The position numbers were made by a program, and so were the translations under genes. Below are positions 1-6,909 of a DNA stretch of 10,308 nucleotides, piece after piece. The stretch lies in contig CAIVYV010000057.1 in assembly GCA_903910215.1 (NCBI GenBank), forward strand, positions 1-10,308. Direction: 5' to 3'. The stretch is from an uncultured Pseudomonadota bacterium (GTDB lineage Bacteria > Pseudomonadota > Gammaproteobacteria > Steroidobacterales > Steroidobacteraceae). The notes below the pieces were generated by a model. It was not told where the DNA came from. It searched no databases and saw nothing but the letters and a program-made list of their open reading frames with translations. The number at the start of each line of letters is the position of its first letter. The stretch's first letter is position 1.

Positions 1-794
1 CCACCGGCGTAGTAACGCTTGGCCACTTGCCCCAAGGCGTAGGTCGTCGCAAACGAAAAAGCCATGCCCGTGGCAGCACCAGTAAGGCCTCCCAGCATTT
101 TTCCAGCCGCCTTGCCGACAAGGCCACCGATCAGTTTTCGTCCTATTTGCTCGACATACTGCGAGGTGAGACCGACACCGACCGTGGCAATGAATTCTTT
201 GATATGGCCCTGATCCATCTCGACGCCATGGGCTTTTCCGATCTTGTAGACCATTCGAACCTGCAGCGGGATGATGGCCATCGAAGCCCACGACTGTGGC
301 AGTAACTCGAGCGCTCCGTTCAAAATCGAATAATTCAGAATGCTCTTGTCGAGTTCAGCATCGCGAGTCGATGCTGCGGCAAAAGCAGGGGCAGCAACCG
401 GCGCAGCAACGGCCGCAGCCGCGATGGTGTCAGCCTGAACAGCACTCGCGATCGCCGGATCGTCACCTGCGAGCTGGAAGGCTTCGCGTAGGGAAGCCAG
501 AAATTCCTGCTCTGCCTGGCTTTGAACACCATCGGCGTCACAGACGCACACGGCCATCTCATAAGCGAGTTGACGGTGCTCCAGTTCGCGCAGACCGGCG
601 ATGGCTTGCTGCAAGGTGACGCGCTTCAAAAGCACATCTTGGTAGACCCCTGCGAGGGCAGCACCGCCCGCCTGACCCGCAAGGGATTCGGCAACGTCAC
701 GAATGGCGGCTCGCTCGCTTTCGGATTTTTGACCATCCACGAGTGCCGCATGAATCATGATGTTCAGAATGGCGCGCTGTGTCGATGTATCCAT
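1..794 (-). CDS. TerB-like / DUF697-like protein (partial, C-terminus beyond left edge)
   Basis: An open frame runs on the minus strand from the ATG at 794 off the left edge; 264 residues are visible. The start is well supported: GAGGG lies 5 bases before the ATG, and the upstream nhaR stop is only 7 bases away, so the two are probably co-transcribed and coupled. Residues 1-110 are helical with two acidic patches (around D20-G21-E27 and D86-D88-G89-E97), resembling the TerB/DjlA-like fold. An Ala/Pro-rich linker follows (about 120-142). Residues 160-215 (IPLQVRMVYKIGKAHG and onward) resemble the DUF697/YcjF family. The visible end (about 220-258) is Gly/Ala-rich with regularly spaced glycines, suggesting a membrane-associated hairpin. 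TerB domains are linked to metal or envelope stress and DUF697 proteins are probably membrane-bound, but the function here is unknown. Domain names are from pattern memory; the coding call is firmer than the family call. Confidence 0.75.
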   Translation of the reverse strand, partial: MDTSTQRAILNIMIHAALVDGQKSESERAAIRDVAESLAGQAGGAALAGVYQDVLLKRVTLQQAIAGLRELEHRQLAYEMAVCVCDADGVQSQAEQEFLASLREAFQLAGDDPAIASAVQADTIAAAAVAAPVAAPAFAAASTRDAELDKSILNYSILNGALELLPQSWASMAIIPLQVRMVYKIGKAHGVEMDQGHIKEFIATVGVGLTSQYVEQIGRKLIGGLVGKAAGKMLGGLTGAATGMAFSFATTYALGQVAKRYYAG

Positions 795-801
795 GATGCC
801 C

Positions 802-1713
802 TCACGCAGTTTCCCTGTTAAACAAGCCGGTCTGTGCCTGCTCGCGGATGATGGCGACAGCCGGGTGCTTGATGCGACGCTCGGTCGAGAGCACGTAGAA
901 ACGCGCTTTCAGACCTTCGACTTTTCCGATCAATTGGACGCCGTAAGCGTGGACGATTTCCCGCTCAATGGCGAGAGGGGCCGCAAACACTCCGACACCT
1001 TGCTGTGCAAAGGTCTTGACCAGCGCACTGTCGTCAAGCTCCGCTGCGATCGACGGGCGTACCTGCTGCGCCTCGAACCAGCCTTCCAAAGATCGCCGAT
1101 TAGGACTTCTCTCGGTCGGCAATAACATCGGCGCGCCATCGACGCTCTGCGGAAAACCCCGCTTCAACTTTCGTGCGAGTGTAGCCACGCCGAACAAGCC
1201 GAGTTCTGACTCGCCGAGCAAGTGACTGTAAGCTTTAATCCCGCTGTCGGCGGGTAACGCGTTGGTGGACAGAACAAGGTCCAACCGATGTGCCGCTAGA
1301 TCGGCGAGCAGCCCAGCCAACGGCGCCTCGTGACAGACCAGCTGGAACGGCGGACTGGCGCGTAGCAACGGCTCGAGAATCCGCCAGGTCAGCAGCTTGG
1401 GAACGGCATCGGCGATCCCGATCGAGACAGGCCGTCTCCCGACCGTACGAGCTCCTCGCAAGACGCTCGCCAACTCCAAGCCGCGCGAAAAGATCTCCTC
1501 GGAATAGGCATAGGCGATACGCCCAAGCTCGGTCGGCACGAGACGTCGCCCCTGCTTCTCGAATAGAGCGCCCTGTAGCTGCGCCTCGAGCAACTTCAGC
1601 TGTCCGCTGATGGTTTGCGGAGTGAGGTTGAGCGAGCGAGCGGCGGCGGCCACACCGCCCTCACGCACGACCGTCCAGAAGTACAACAAATGGGTGTAGT
1701 TGAGATGCTTCAT
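802..1713 (-). CDS. nhaR: NhaR-type LysR-family transcriptional activator
   Basis: This 303-residue protein has the usual length of a LysR-type regulator. Its N-terminus closely follows E. coli NhaR: xNYxHLxYFW, then V-EGGVAAAARSLNLTPQTISGQL as the winged helix-turn-helix (about residues 3-62), including the LQGALFEKQGRRLVPTELG stretch. The rest is the periplasmic-binding-protein-like effector domain, and the C-terminal ERRIKHPAVAIIREQAQTGLF also matches NhaR. In E. coli NhaR activates the Na+/H+ antiporter gene nhaA and osmC in response to sodium. Here no antiporter is visible; instead the gene is followed after 7 bases by the TerB/DUF697-like gene, so its target may be its own operon, the divergent methyltransferase, or a distant nhaA. 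The upstream region carries a sigma-70-like promoter and a T-N11-A dyad suited to LysR autoregulation. The ribosome binding site is weak (GGGA about 10 bases before the ATG). The family call is strong; sodium sensing is inferred. Confidence 0.88.
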   Translation of the reverse strand: MKHLNYTHLLYFWTVVREGGVAAAARSLNLTPQTISGQLKLLEAQLQGALFEKQGRRLVPTELGRIAYAYSEEIFSRGLELASVLRGARTVGRRPVSIGIADAVPKLLTWRILEPLLRASPPFQLVCHEAPLAGLLADLAAHRLDLVLSTNALPADSGIKAYSHLLGESELGLFGVATLARKLKRGFPQSVDGAPMLLPTERSPNRRSLEGWFEAQQVRPSIAAELDDSALVKTFAQQGVGVFAAPLAIEREIVHAYGVQLIGKVEGLKARFYVLSTERRIKHPAVAIIREQAQTGLFNRETA

Positions 1714-1729
1714 ATATCGATATTCCCGA

Positions 1730-1748
1730 ATTATTAATACCGAATAAT
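1730..1748. promoter_or_regulatory. Candidate LysR-type (NhaR) operator, T-N11-A dyad
   Basis: An inverted repeat with arms ATTATT (1730-1735) and AATAAT (1743-1748) is separated by 7 bases and contains a T at 1732 and an A at 1744 with 11 bases between, the classical LysR-family box. CCGAAT also occurs twice in direct orientation 14 bases apart (1726-1731 and 1740-1745), and a 10-base palindrome ATATCGATAT (1714-1723) abuts the nhaR start codon. The dyad overlaps the predicted nhaR -10, so binding could repress nhaR while acting on the divergent methyltransferase. Regulator identity is inferred from proximity. Confidence 0.45.
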
Positions 1749-1762
1749 CGATTTTTCAGCAA
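1734..1762 (-). promoter_or_regulatory. Putative sigma-70 promoter of nhaR
   Basis: Read on the minus strand there is TTGCTG (1762-1757) as -35, a 17-base spacer, and TATTAA (1739-1734) as -10. Transcription would start near 1727, giving a leader of about 14 bases before the nhaR ATG at 1713. The element sits in the most AT-rich stretch nearby and overlaps the dyad at 1730-1748, as expected for an autoregulated LysR-type gene. This is a motif match only. Confidence 0.5.
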
Positions 1763-1779
1763 TATTAATCAGCCGTAAG

Positions 1780-2964
1780 ATGCCGCCCATGCACCACCCA
1801 CTGCCTTGGCATCGCATCGCCCATCACGACATGCTGGTCGAAACCACGCATGACGAGCGCGCGCGCCTCGACACCATCGCGCACTTGAACGTCTTTGCGG
1901 CGCAGCGACTCGCGCCCACCGTAAAAGCCGCATTCGAGCGCAAAGGCGTAACCCCGATCGATCGTCACGAGGTGAGGCAGGTCATGGAGCGCGATCCGGC
2001 CTTCCGCGCTTGGAGCCTCGTTCGGCGCAACACCATGGAGATGCGTCAGAAAACAGGGCGCGAAATCGTCGGTCGGCAGCGAGAGTCTCTTCGCGACAAG
2101 GCGGACCGCCTCAACCTCGGCAATGACGCAAAGCGAAGCCGATTACATCTCGATCCAAGCCTCGACGTGCCGCGTTACGTTGCGGGAGTCGATCAGCACC
2201 TGATGCAGGGTGGTTACACCGCCGAATGGCTTAATCGCGATGTATCGAATGCCGCCAACTACGATGCCGGCATGTTCGCCACCGTCGGCGGAAGCGCTGG
2301 CCCTCACAACGATGCCGCAGGACGTGCATTGTGTGAATGGTTGCGGCGTGAGTTTCCCGCCTTCGTGCCCTCGCGCATCGTGGACTTGGGATGCGGCCTT
2401 GGGCACAACACGCTGCCGCTGCGTCAACTGTTCCCCGCTGCGGAGATCGTCGCCCTCGACGTGGCAGCACCTATGCTGCGCTATGGTCATGCGCGCGCAC
2501 GCGCCCTCGGCGTCAATGACATTGAGTTCCGTCAGGAAGATGCCACCCGCACTTCCTTGGCCGCGCACAGTGCCGATCTCGTCTTCAGCACCATGGTGCT
2601 ACACGAGACCTCACACGACGCGCTGCCGAGACTGCTACAGGAATCACATCGATTGCTGCGCGGCGGCGGGCTTTGCATCCATTTGGAGCAACCGCCTTAT
2701 CGCGGGCTCAACCCTTTCGAGCAATTCATGCGCGACTGGGACGGCCGATACAACAACGAGCCGTTCTGGAGCGCACTGCACGAGAGCGATCTGCGACAGA
2801 TGATGACGAAGGCCGGCTTCAGCGAAGACCTTGTCTTCGAAACACGCTGTGTCGCACCGTCTTGGCAGTCATCAAGACCCACAGAGGAAGATTTCGGACG
2901 CGCGCCCGCGTGGTATGCCGTTGGGGCATGGCAGGCCGTAGAAGGATCAACGGCCGAGGGATAG
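1780..2964 (+). CDS. Class I SAM-dependent methyltransferase with extra N-terminal region
   Basis: This 394-residue protein has a Rossmann methyltransferase core in its second half. Motif I is IVDLGCGLGH at residues 200-209, the acidic end of strand beta2 is IVALDVAAPML, and DLVFSTMVLHETS is motif IV, followed by a post-motif LLRGGGLCIHLEQPPY. A distinctive block after it (PYRGLNPFEQFMRDWD, NNEPFW) probably shapes the acceptor site. Residues 1-195 are not part of the catalytic fold: they are charged, helical and rich in His, Arg and Asp, with a conserved-looking LDVPRYVAGVDQHLMQGGY segment. The methyl acceptor cannot be told from sequence. The start is uncertain: ATG 1780 has no real ribosome binding site, and ATG codons at 1789 and 1831 are alternatives. 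It is divergent from nhaR by 66 bases and followed after 7 bases by a small helical-protein gene, so the two probably form an operon. I recall similar methyltransferase plus small-protein pairs in other proteobacteria, unverified. Confidence 0.85.
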   Translation: MPPMHHPLPWHRIAHHDMLVETTHDERARLDTIAHLNVFAAQRLAPTVKAAFERKGVTPIDRHEVRQVMERDPAFRAWSLVRRNTMEMRQKTGREIVGRQRESLRDKADRLNLGNDAKRSRLHLDPSLDVPRYVAGVDQHLMQGGYTAEWLNRDVSNAANYDAGMFATVGGSAGPHNDAAGRALCEWLRREFPAFVPSRIVDLGCGLGHNTLPLRQLFPAAEIVALDVAAPMLRYGHARARALGVNDIEFRQEDATRTSLAAHSADLVFSTMVLHETSHDALPRLLQESHRLLRGGGLCIHLEQPPYRGLNPFEQFMRDWDGRYNNEPFWSALHESDLRQMMTKAGFSEDLVFETRCVAPSWQSSRPTEEDFGRAPAWYAVGAWQAVEGSTAEG

Positions 2965-2971
2965 CAAGGAT

Positions 2972-3277
2972 ATGTACTCCCACCTCCCGCAAAAAGCTGA
3001 CCCCAATCCGCCGCAACCAACCACACTACGTGGGCGCCGTCCGGAATTCACTGACGATCCGATGCTGGATCGTCTCTATGCCATCACGCTCGCACTAGTC
3101 GCCGAGTTGTCAGTAACACGGGCACGTGTCGACACACTAGAACGACTACTCGATCGCAAGGGCTTGGTCGGCGCGAACGAAATTGAGACCTTCACTCCCG
3201 ATGAGTCGGAAGCGGCGAAACGCGGCGAGATCCAGCAGCAATACCTCGATCGGATTTTTCGAACTTTGACCGAGTGA
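2972..3277 (+). CDS. Small acidic helical protein, partner of the methyltransferase
   Basis: This 101-residue open frame begins 7 bases after the methyltransferase stop; GAGGG lies 11 bases upstream of its ATG and AAGGA almost touches it. The first 28 residues are Pro/Arg-rich and probably disordered. Residues 30-66 (from DPMLDRLYAITLALVAEL to ERLLDRKGL) show a heptad-like pattern of leucine, alanine and valine consistent with a long amphipathic helix or coiled coil; the remainder is acidic and helical and ends in LDRIFRTLTE. There is no signal peptide, catalytic motif or cysteine. The tight spacing suggests a small subunit or stabiliser of the methyltransferase; this is inference from context. 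An internal ATG at 3061 would give a shorter protein keeping only the helix. Codon use resembles the neighbours, which supports it being a gene, but I know no characterised homolog. Confidence 0.7.
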   Translation: MYSHLPQKADPNPPQPTTLRGRRPEFTDDPMLDRLYAITLALVAELSVTRARVDTLERLLDRKGLVGANEIETFTPDESEAAKRGEIQQQYLDRIFRTLTE

Positions 3278-3300
3278 GCATTGCGGCGTCGTAGCGCGCC

Positions 3301-4098
3301 CTATTGCTGTAGCTGGCGAATTTCTTCGATGTCGGCAGGGGGCTTCAGCCAAAGCGGTGCTTCAGTCTCGAGATAGCGACGCATCGTCTCGGGCAGATCC
3401 TCATAACGATCGACTCGCCACGAGAGCATATGCATGACGCCCTTGCCGAGACCGGCGGGCAGGTCGCCAAAACGCAGCCAGCTGATCTGATTCGGATGCT
3501 TGAGGCCCGCCGAGTCTGGCTGTCGAAAGAAATCGTAATGCTCGAACGACTGCATTCGCTGGCCGGAGGGCAGCGGAAAGTCCAGAAACAGCGGCGCGGA
3601 GAATGCGGCTGTCTCACCAATCGTTCGTGCCGTCAGATCACGCCCCGGTCCGATACGCTGTTTGCGCGGCCCCGCACCCTGCTCGACCCAGGTCTCGAGT
3701 GAGGATCCTTTGAGTTCGTACGTAATGTATTGATAAGGATACGCGATCGGCGGCAACGGCTTACCTTGCCATTCTTTGAGAACGGCACCGGTTTCAAGGT
3801 CGCGATAGATGAATGTTTTACGCGACAGTTGGTGCGCTTTAGTGGAGGTGCTCAAACCCGCATCAAAACGAGCGACATCAACCCCCTCCATGCTCATCAG
3901 CGGTTCACCATCCGGTGAACGGTAGACGGTGCCAATGGCATACCAGTAAACCGGTTCCCCACGACCTACGCGCATATCGACCCACTGACGAAAGGTTTCG
4001 GGTGAGAAGCCATGCTCGCGGGCGTCAAGTTGCGACACACACAGCGAAGACAGCAACAGAACCGCGGCGATTTGTCGAAATATAGAGTAATTTTTCAT
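3301..4098 (-). CDS. Secreted DUF1838-like protein
   Basis: This 265-residue protein starts with a classical Sec signal peptide: MKNYSIFR, a hydrophobic core IAAVLLLSSLCVS, and a likely cleavage after QLDA around residue 26. The cysteine in the core has leucine at -1, so it is not a lipobox. The mature part resembles the DUF1838 family: GEPVYWYAIGTVYRSPDGEPL, an MEGVDVARF segment, a FIYRDLETGAVLKEWQG strand region, FEHYDFFRQP near the centre, and RYLETEAPLWLKPPADIEEIRQLQ at the end. Members are uncharacterised, probably beta-rich exported or cytoplasmic proteins, so no function is assigned. It converges on the 101-residue gene (23 bases between stops, no clear hairpin) and is divergent from cysK (105 bases). 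The ribosome binding site is poor. The coding call is firm; the DUF1838 name is from memory of its motifs. Confidence 0.75.
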   Translation of the reverse strand: MKNYSIFRQIAAVLLLSSLCVSQLDAREHGFSPETFRQWVDMRVGRGEPVYWYAIGTVYRSPDGEPLMSMEGVDVARFDAGLSTSTKAHQLSRKTFIYRDLETGAVLKEWQGKPLPPIAYPYQYITYELKGSSLETWVEQGAGPRKQRIGPGRDLTARTIGETAAFSAPLFLDFPLPSGQRMQSFEHYDFFRQPDSAGLKHPNQISWLRFGDLPAGLGKGVMHMLSWRVDRYEDLPETMRRYLETEAPLWLKPPADIEEIRQLQQ

Positions 4099-4203
4099 GG
4101 CAGCATCAGGGTACCAGAACTACCGGACACCATAAGCATCGGTTATCACGACATACCGATCTGGTGTTGGAGGCTCTAGGTCAGCTGCCCGACCATTCGG
4201 GTC

Positions 4204-5145
4204 ATGATTTACGACAGCATTCTGGGCACGATCGGCAACACGCCCATCGTTCGTATCAATCGCCTCGCCCCCTCGCACGTCACGATGTTCGTCAAATGCG
4301 AGGCTTTCAATCCGCTTCACTCGGTCAAGGATCGGCTGGCCATTGCGATCATCGAAGACGCCGAGCGTCGCGGCACTTTGCAACCGGGTCAAACGGTCGT
4401 CGAGGCAACCTCTGGTAACACCGGTATCGCACTCGCCATGGTTTGCGCTGCCAAGGGATATCCCTTTGTCGCGGTGATGGTCGAAACCTTCTCTATCGAA
4501 CGCAGGAAGATCATGCGTGCGCTTGGCGCCAAGGTGATCCTGACCCCCGCGGCCGAGCGCGGCAGTGGCATGGTCAGAAAGGCCGAAGAGCTCGCTCAAA
4601 AGCATGGCTGGTTTCTGGCACGCCAGTTCGAGAACGAAGCAAACCCCGCCTATCACCGCAGTACCACCGGTCCTGAAATCCTGCGCGATTTCGCAGGTAA
4701 ACGCCTCGACCACTTCGTGTCGGGTTGGGGCACGGGAGGCACACTCACGGGCACCAGTCAGATTTTGAAGCTGGCGCGTCCCGAGGTCGAGATCGTGGCA
4801 ACCGAGCCAGAAGGTGCCGCGCTACTCTCTGGCAAGGCATTCGCGCCGCACAAGATCCAAGGCTGGACGCCCGACTTCGTCCCCAAGGTACTCGACCCCA
4901 AGGTGGTCGATCGAATCGTCACTGTCGCCGACGATGAAGCCTTGGACACCGCTCGTGCACTGGCAAAGCAGGAAGGCATCTTTTGCGGCATCTCTTGCGG
5001 CGGCACTTTCGCCGCGGCGCTGAAAGTCGCTGACCAAGCCGATGAAGGCGCCGTGATTCTCGCCGTGCTGCCAGACACGGGAGAGCGCTATCTCTCGACG
5101 GCGTTATTTGCCGATCTGCCGGAAGGCAGCGACCCTGAGCCCTGA
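4204..5145 (+). CDS. cysK: Cysteine synthase (O-acylserine sulfhydrylase, PLP-dependent)
   Basis: This 313-residue protein is a standard-length fold-type II PLP enzyme. It replaces the acyl group of O-acetyl- or O-succinyl-serine with sulfide to give cysteine in the cytoplasm. The PLP lysine is K42 in NPLHSVKDR; the substrate loop is TSGNTG (69-74); the phosphate-binding loop is GTGGT (176-180); the PLP-pyridine serine region is PDTGERY (290-296). ETFSIERRK and QFENEANP are also family hallmarks. The IQGWTPDF segment replaces the IQGIGAGF of E. coli CysK. ATG 4204 is the only possible start because an in-frame stop lies at 4177-4179. There is no good Shine-Dalgarno, and a 5-bp hairpin (CCCGA 4188-4192, TCGGG 4197-4201) sits where one would be. 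The MetX-like acyltransferase gene follows after 2 bases, so the acyl donor and acceptor enzymes are coupled, and O-succinylserine may be its real substrate. Confidence 0.93.
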   Translation: MIYDSILGTIGNTPIVRINRLAPSHVTMFVKCEAFNPLHSVKDRLAIAIIEDAERRGTLQPGQTVVEATSGNTGIALAMVCAAKGYPFVAVMVETFSIERRKIMRALGAKVILTPAAERGSGMVRKAEELAQKHGWFLARQFENEANPAYHRSTTGPEILRDFAGKRLDHFVSGWGTGGTLTGTSQILKLARPEVEIVATEPEGAALLSGKAFAPHKIQGWTPDFVPKVLDPKVVDRIVTVADDEALDTARALAKQEGIFCGISCGGTFAAALKVADQADEGAVILAVLPDTGERYLSTALFADLPEGSDPEP

Positions 5146-5147
5146 GC

Positions 5148-6170
5148 GTGATCCACCAAGCAGCGCTGCCCTCGCCTTACCGCTTTCATCGCGGTGGCGA
5201 AATCATTAGCGGCCAGATCGCCTATGAAACCTGGGGCGCGCTGAATCATACCAAGAGTAATTCGATACTGATTTTCACGGGGCTTTCTCCCTCGGCGCAT
5301 GCTGCATCCTCAGCGCCCAATCGTGACATCGGCTGGTGGGAGCAGCTCATTGGAAAAGGCTCAGCACTCGACACGAATCATTTTCACGTCATCTGCGTGA
5401 ATTCTTTGGGTAGCTGCTTCGGCTCGAGCGGTCCGGCATCAATTGATCCCGTTACGGGCACTCAGTACGGCAACGCCTTTCCAGCGGTCTCGATCGAAGA
5501 TATAGCAGCTGGTGGTATAGCCGTACTCGATCACCTCGGCATCGAACGAGCGTCTCTCGTCATCGGCCCTTCGTTAGGCGGCTCTGCGGTGCTGGCTTTC
5601 GCCGCGTTACATCCAGGCCGCGCCCGCCGACTCATCAGCATTTCCGGAACCATGGCAGCCTCGGCGCATGCGATTGCGTTGCGCAGCATCCAGCGCGAAG
5701 CCGTTCAAAATGATCCGGTCAATGGCCTGCGCCTGGCGAGAAAACTCGGCACGGTCACGTATCGATCTGCTGCAGAACTCTCGGCACGATTCGGTCGAGC
5801 CGCCTCGAACAGCGGACAAGACTTTGCGATTCAAGATTATCTTGATCAACAAGCAGATAAGTTCTCCAAGACGTTTGACCCTGATAGCTACCTAAAACTT
5901 TCGAGAGCGATCGACTTGTTCGATCTAAGTGCTCACGGCGATCCAACAACTTTATTACAGAGGGCCGGACTCGAATCTGCGCTGGTGATCGGTGTCGAAC
6001 AAGATTCATTGTTCACGATCGACGAGCAGACACGGATTGCCGCAGCGCTGCGGGCCGCCGGCATTCCGTCGCAACTCGAACGAGTCGACAGCCTCGCCGG
6101 TCACGACGCCTTCCTGGCAGATCAACCCCTCTTTGCCGCGATCATCGCCCGATGGTTGCGGGACAGCTGA
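5148..6170 (+). CDS. MetX-family acyltransferase, probable serine O-succinyltransferase
   Basis: This 340-residue alpha/beta-hydrolase belongs to the homoserine O-acetyltransferase (MetX) family. The nucleophile is S142 in the elbow GPSLGG; the aspartate is probably D286 in VEQDSLF and the histidine is H319 in GHDAFL. VNSLGSCFGSSGPASIDPVTG is the family's conserved block near residues 84-104. Genuine MetX usually has an NHTGD-type segment and a GGSMGG elbow; here the matching segment is GLSPSAHAA (45-53), as I recall from xanthomonad serine O-succinyltransferases. The start is a GTG at 5148, two bases after the cysK stop, with no close Shine-Dalgarno, so translation is probably coupled to cysK. 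Together they would convert serine to O-succinylserine and then cysteine, replacing CysE. A homoserine acyltransferase role in methionine synthesis remains possible; the cysK linkage and the GLSPxAHA segment argue against it. Confidence 0.85.
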   Translation: MIHQAALPSPYRFHRGGEIISGQIAYETWGALNHTKSNSILIFTGLSPSAHAASSAPNRDIGWWEQLIGKGSALDTNHFHVICVNSLGSCFGSSGPASIDPVTGTQYGNAFPAVSIEDIAAGGIAVLDHLGIERASLVIGPSLGGSAVLAFAALHPGRARRLISISGTMAASAHAIALRSIQREAVQNDPVNGLRLARKLGTVTYRSAAELSARFGRAASNSGQDFAIQDYLDQQADKFSKTFDPDSYLKLSRAIDLFDLSAHGDPTTLLQRAGLESALVIGVEQDSLFTIDEQTRIAAALRAAGIPSQLERVDSLAGHDAFLADQPLFAAIIARWLRDS

Positions 6171-6203
6171 TCACATCCCGATCGAACTTCACGGAGAATA
6201 GCC

Positions 6204-6836
6204 ATGTCACAGTCCATCACGGACCAACTCGTCGACAACAACCGACGCTATGCCGCAGGCGAGACGCGTCACGACGCACGGCACCCCGGCAAGCAACCCA
6301 TCAAGCCGTCTCGACGCGTCGCCGTAGTCGGCTGCATGGATGCGCGACTCGATATCGAGGATCTGCTGGGTCTGCAAACCGGTGAGGCACACATCATTCG
6401 CAATGCCGGAGGCGTGGTAAGCGAGGATGCGATCCGAAGCCTTTTGATATCGCATCATCTACTCGACACCAAAGAGTTCATCGTCATCCAACATACGCGC
6501 TGCGGAATGCTCGCTTTCACAGATGATCTATTGAAGTCGGCACTCGAGGGAGACAAACAGGCTGGCGAACTCGTCTCGCAAGCCACCTCACGACAATTCG
6601 TGTGTCGATCCGTAGCCTCGAGCAGCCCCTCGACGTTTCATGCCTTTCGCGGCGCGCCCGAGGCGCTCGACTCACCGCCGGATACCATCAATCTCGGCAG
6701 ACTCGCCGACAGCGTCAAACGCAGCTTATCCGCCATCAGAAACCACCCGTGGATTCCACTCGATGGCGGCGATGCAATCTCGGCGCGAGGATTTATCTAC
6801 GACGTCGATACCGGTTTGCTGCAGGAAGTCGTCTGA
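6204..6836 (+). CDS. Beta-class carbonic anhydrase (Rv1284-like clade)
   Basis: This 210-residue protein interconverts CO2 and bicarbonate in the cytoplasm. Zinc ligands are C44, H97 and C100; the catalytic dyad D46-R48 sits in GCMDARLD, and IQHTRCGM supplies the second ligand pair. IIRNAGGVVSEDAIRSL and the C-terminal GFIYDVDTGLLQEV match the short M. tuberculosis Rv1284-type clade rather than E. coli Can. Between FTDD (106-109) and the helix at about 168 there are roughly 35 more residues than in Rv1284 as I remember it, rich in Ser/Ala/Thr with a C134. The start is clear: GGAGA lies 6 bases before the ATG. It follows the MetX-like gene by 33 bases on the same strand and ends before a strong terminator, so it may be the last gene of the cysK unit. 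A link between bicarbonate and cysteine synthesis is not established here. Confidence 0.9.
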   Translation: MSQSITDQLVDNNRRYAAGETRHDARHPGKQPIKPSRRVAVVGCMDARLDIEDLLGLQTGEAHIIRNAGGVVSEDAIRSLLISHHLLDTKEFIVIQHTRCGMLAFTDDLLKSALEGDKQAGELVSQATSRQFVCRSVASSSPSTFHAFRGAPEALDSPPDTINLGRLADSVKRSLSAIRNHPWIPLDGGDAISARGFIYDVDTGLLQEVV

Positions 6837-6854
6837 CGAAATACCGGTTATAAA

Positions 6855-6886
6855 AAAACGGCAGCACTCTTCAGTGCCGCCGTTTT
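6855..6886. terminator. Bidirectional rho-independent terminator
   Basis: A hairpin with arms AAAACGGC-A-GCACT (6855-6868) and AGTGC-C-GCCGTTTT (6873-6886) has a single A/C mismatch and a CTTC loop. It carries an A-run on its left (6852-6858) and a T-run on its right (6883-6886), so it can terminate both the carbonic anhydrase unit coming from the left and katG coming from the right. It lies between the two convergent stop codons. Confidence 0.88.
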
Positions 6887-6909
6887 CTTTGCACAGAGTG
6901 CGAGTGATA

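Noticed and set aside
27..821. Several plus-strand frames over the left edge
   Set aside because: The minus-strand frame is continuous, has a good ribosome binding site and a recognisable domain pattern; the plus-strand frames overlap each other in different frames.
2210..2803. 197-residue plus-strand frame inside the methyltransferase
   Set aside because: It lies in another frame over the SAM-binding core, is full of Cys/Ser/Arg and has no motif; shadow of the real gene.
3278..3300. Terminator between the two convergent genes
   Set aside because: The 23 bases show no hairpin with a T-run.
4120..4713. 197-residue minus-strand frame across the start of cysK
   Set aside because: It is antisense to the conserved PLP lysine and substrate loop of CysK and shows no family resemblance; shadow frame.
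5148..6170. Calling the gene metX, homoserine O-acetyltransferase
   Set aside because: The cysK coupling and GLSPSAHAA segment fit serine acylation better; the symbol was withheld because substrate is not provable from sequence.
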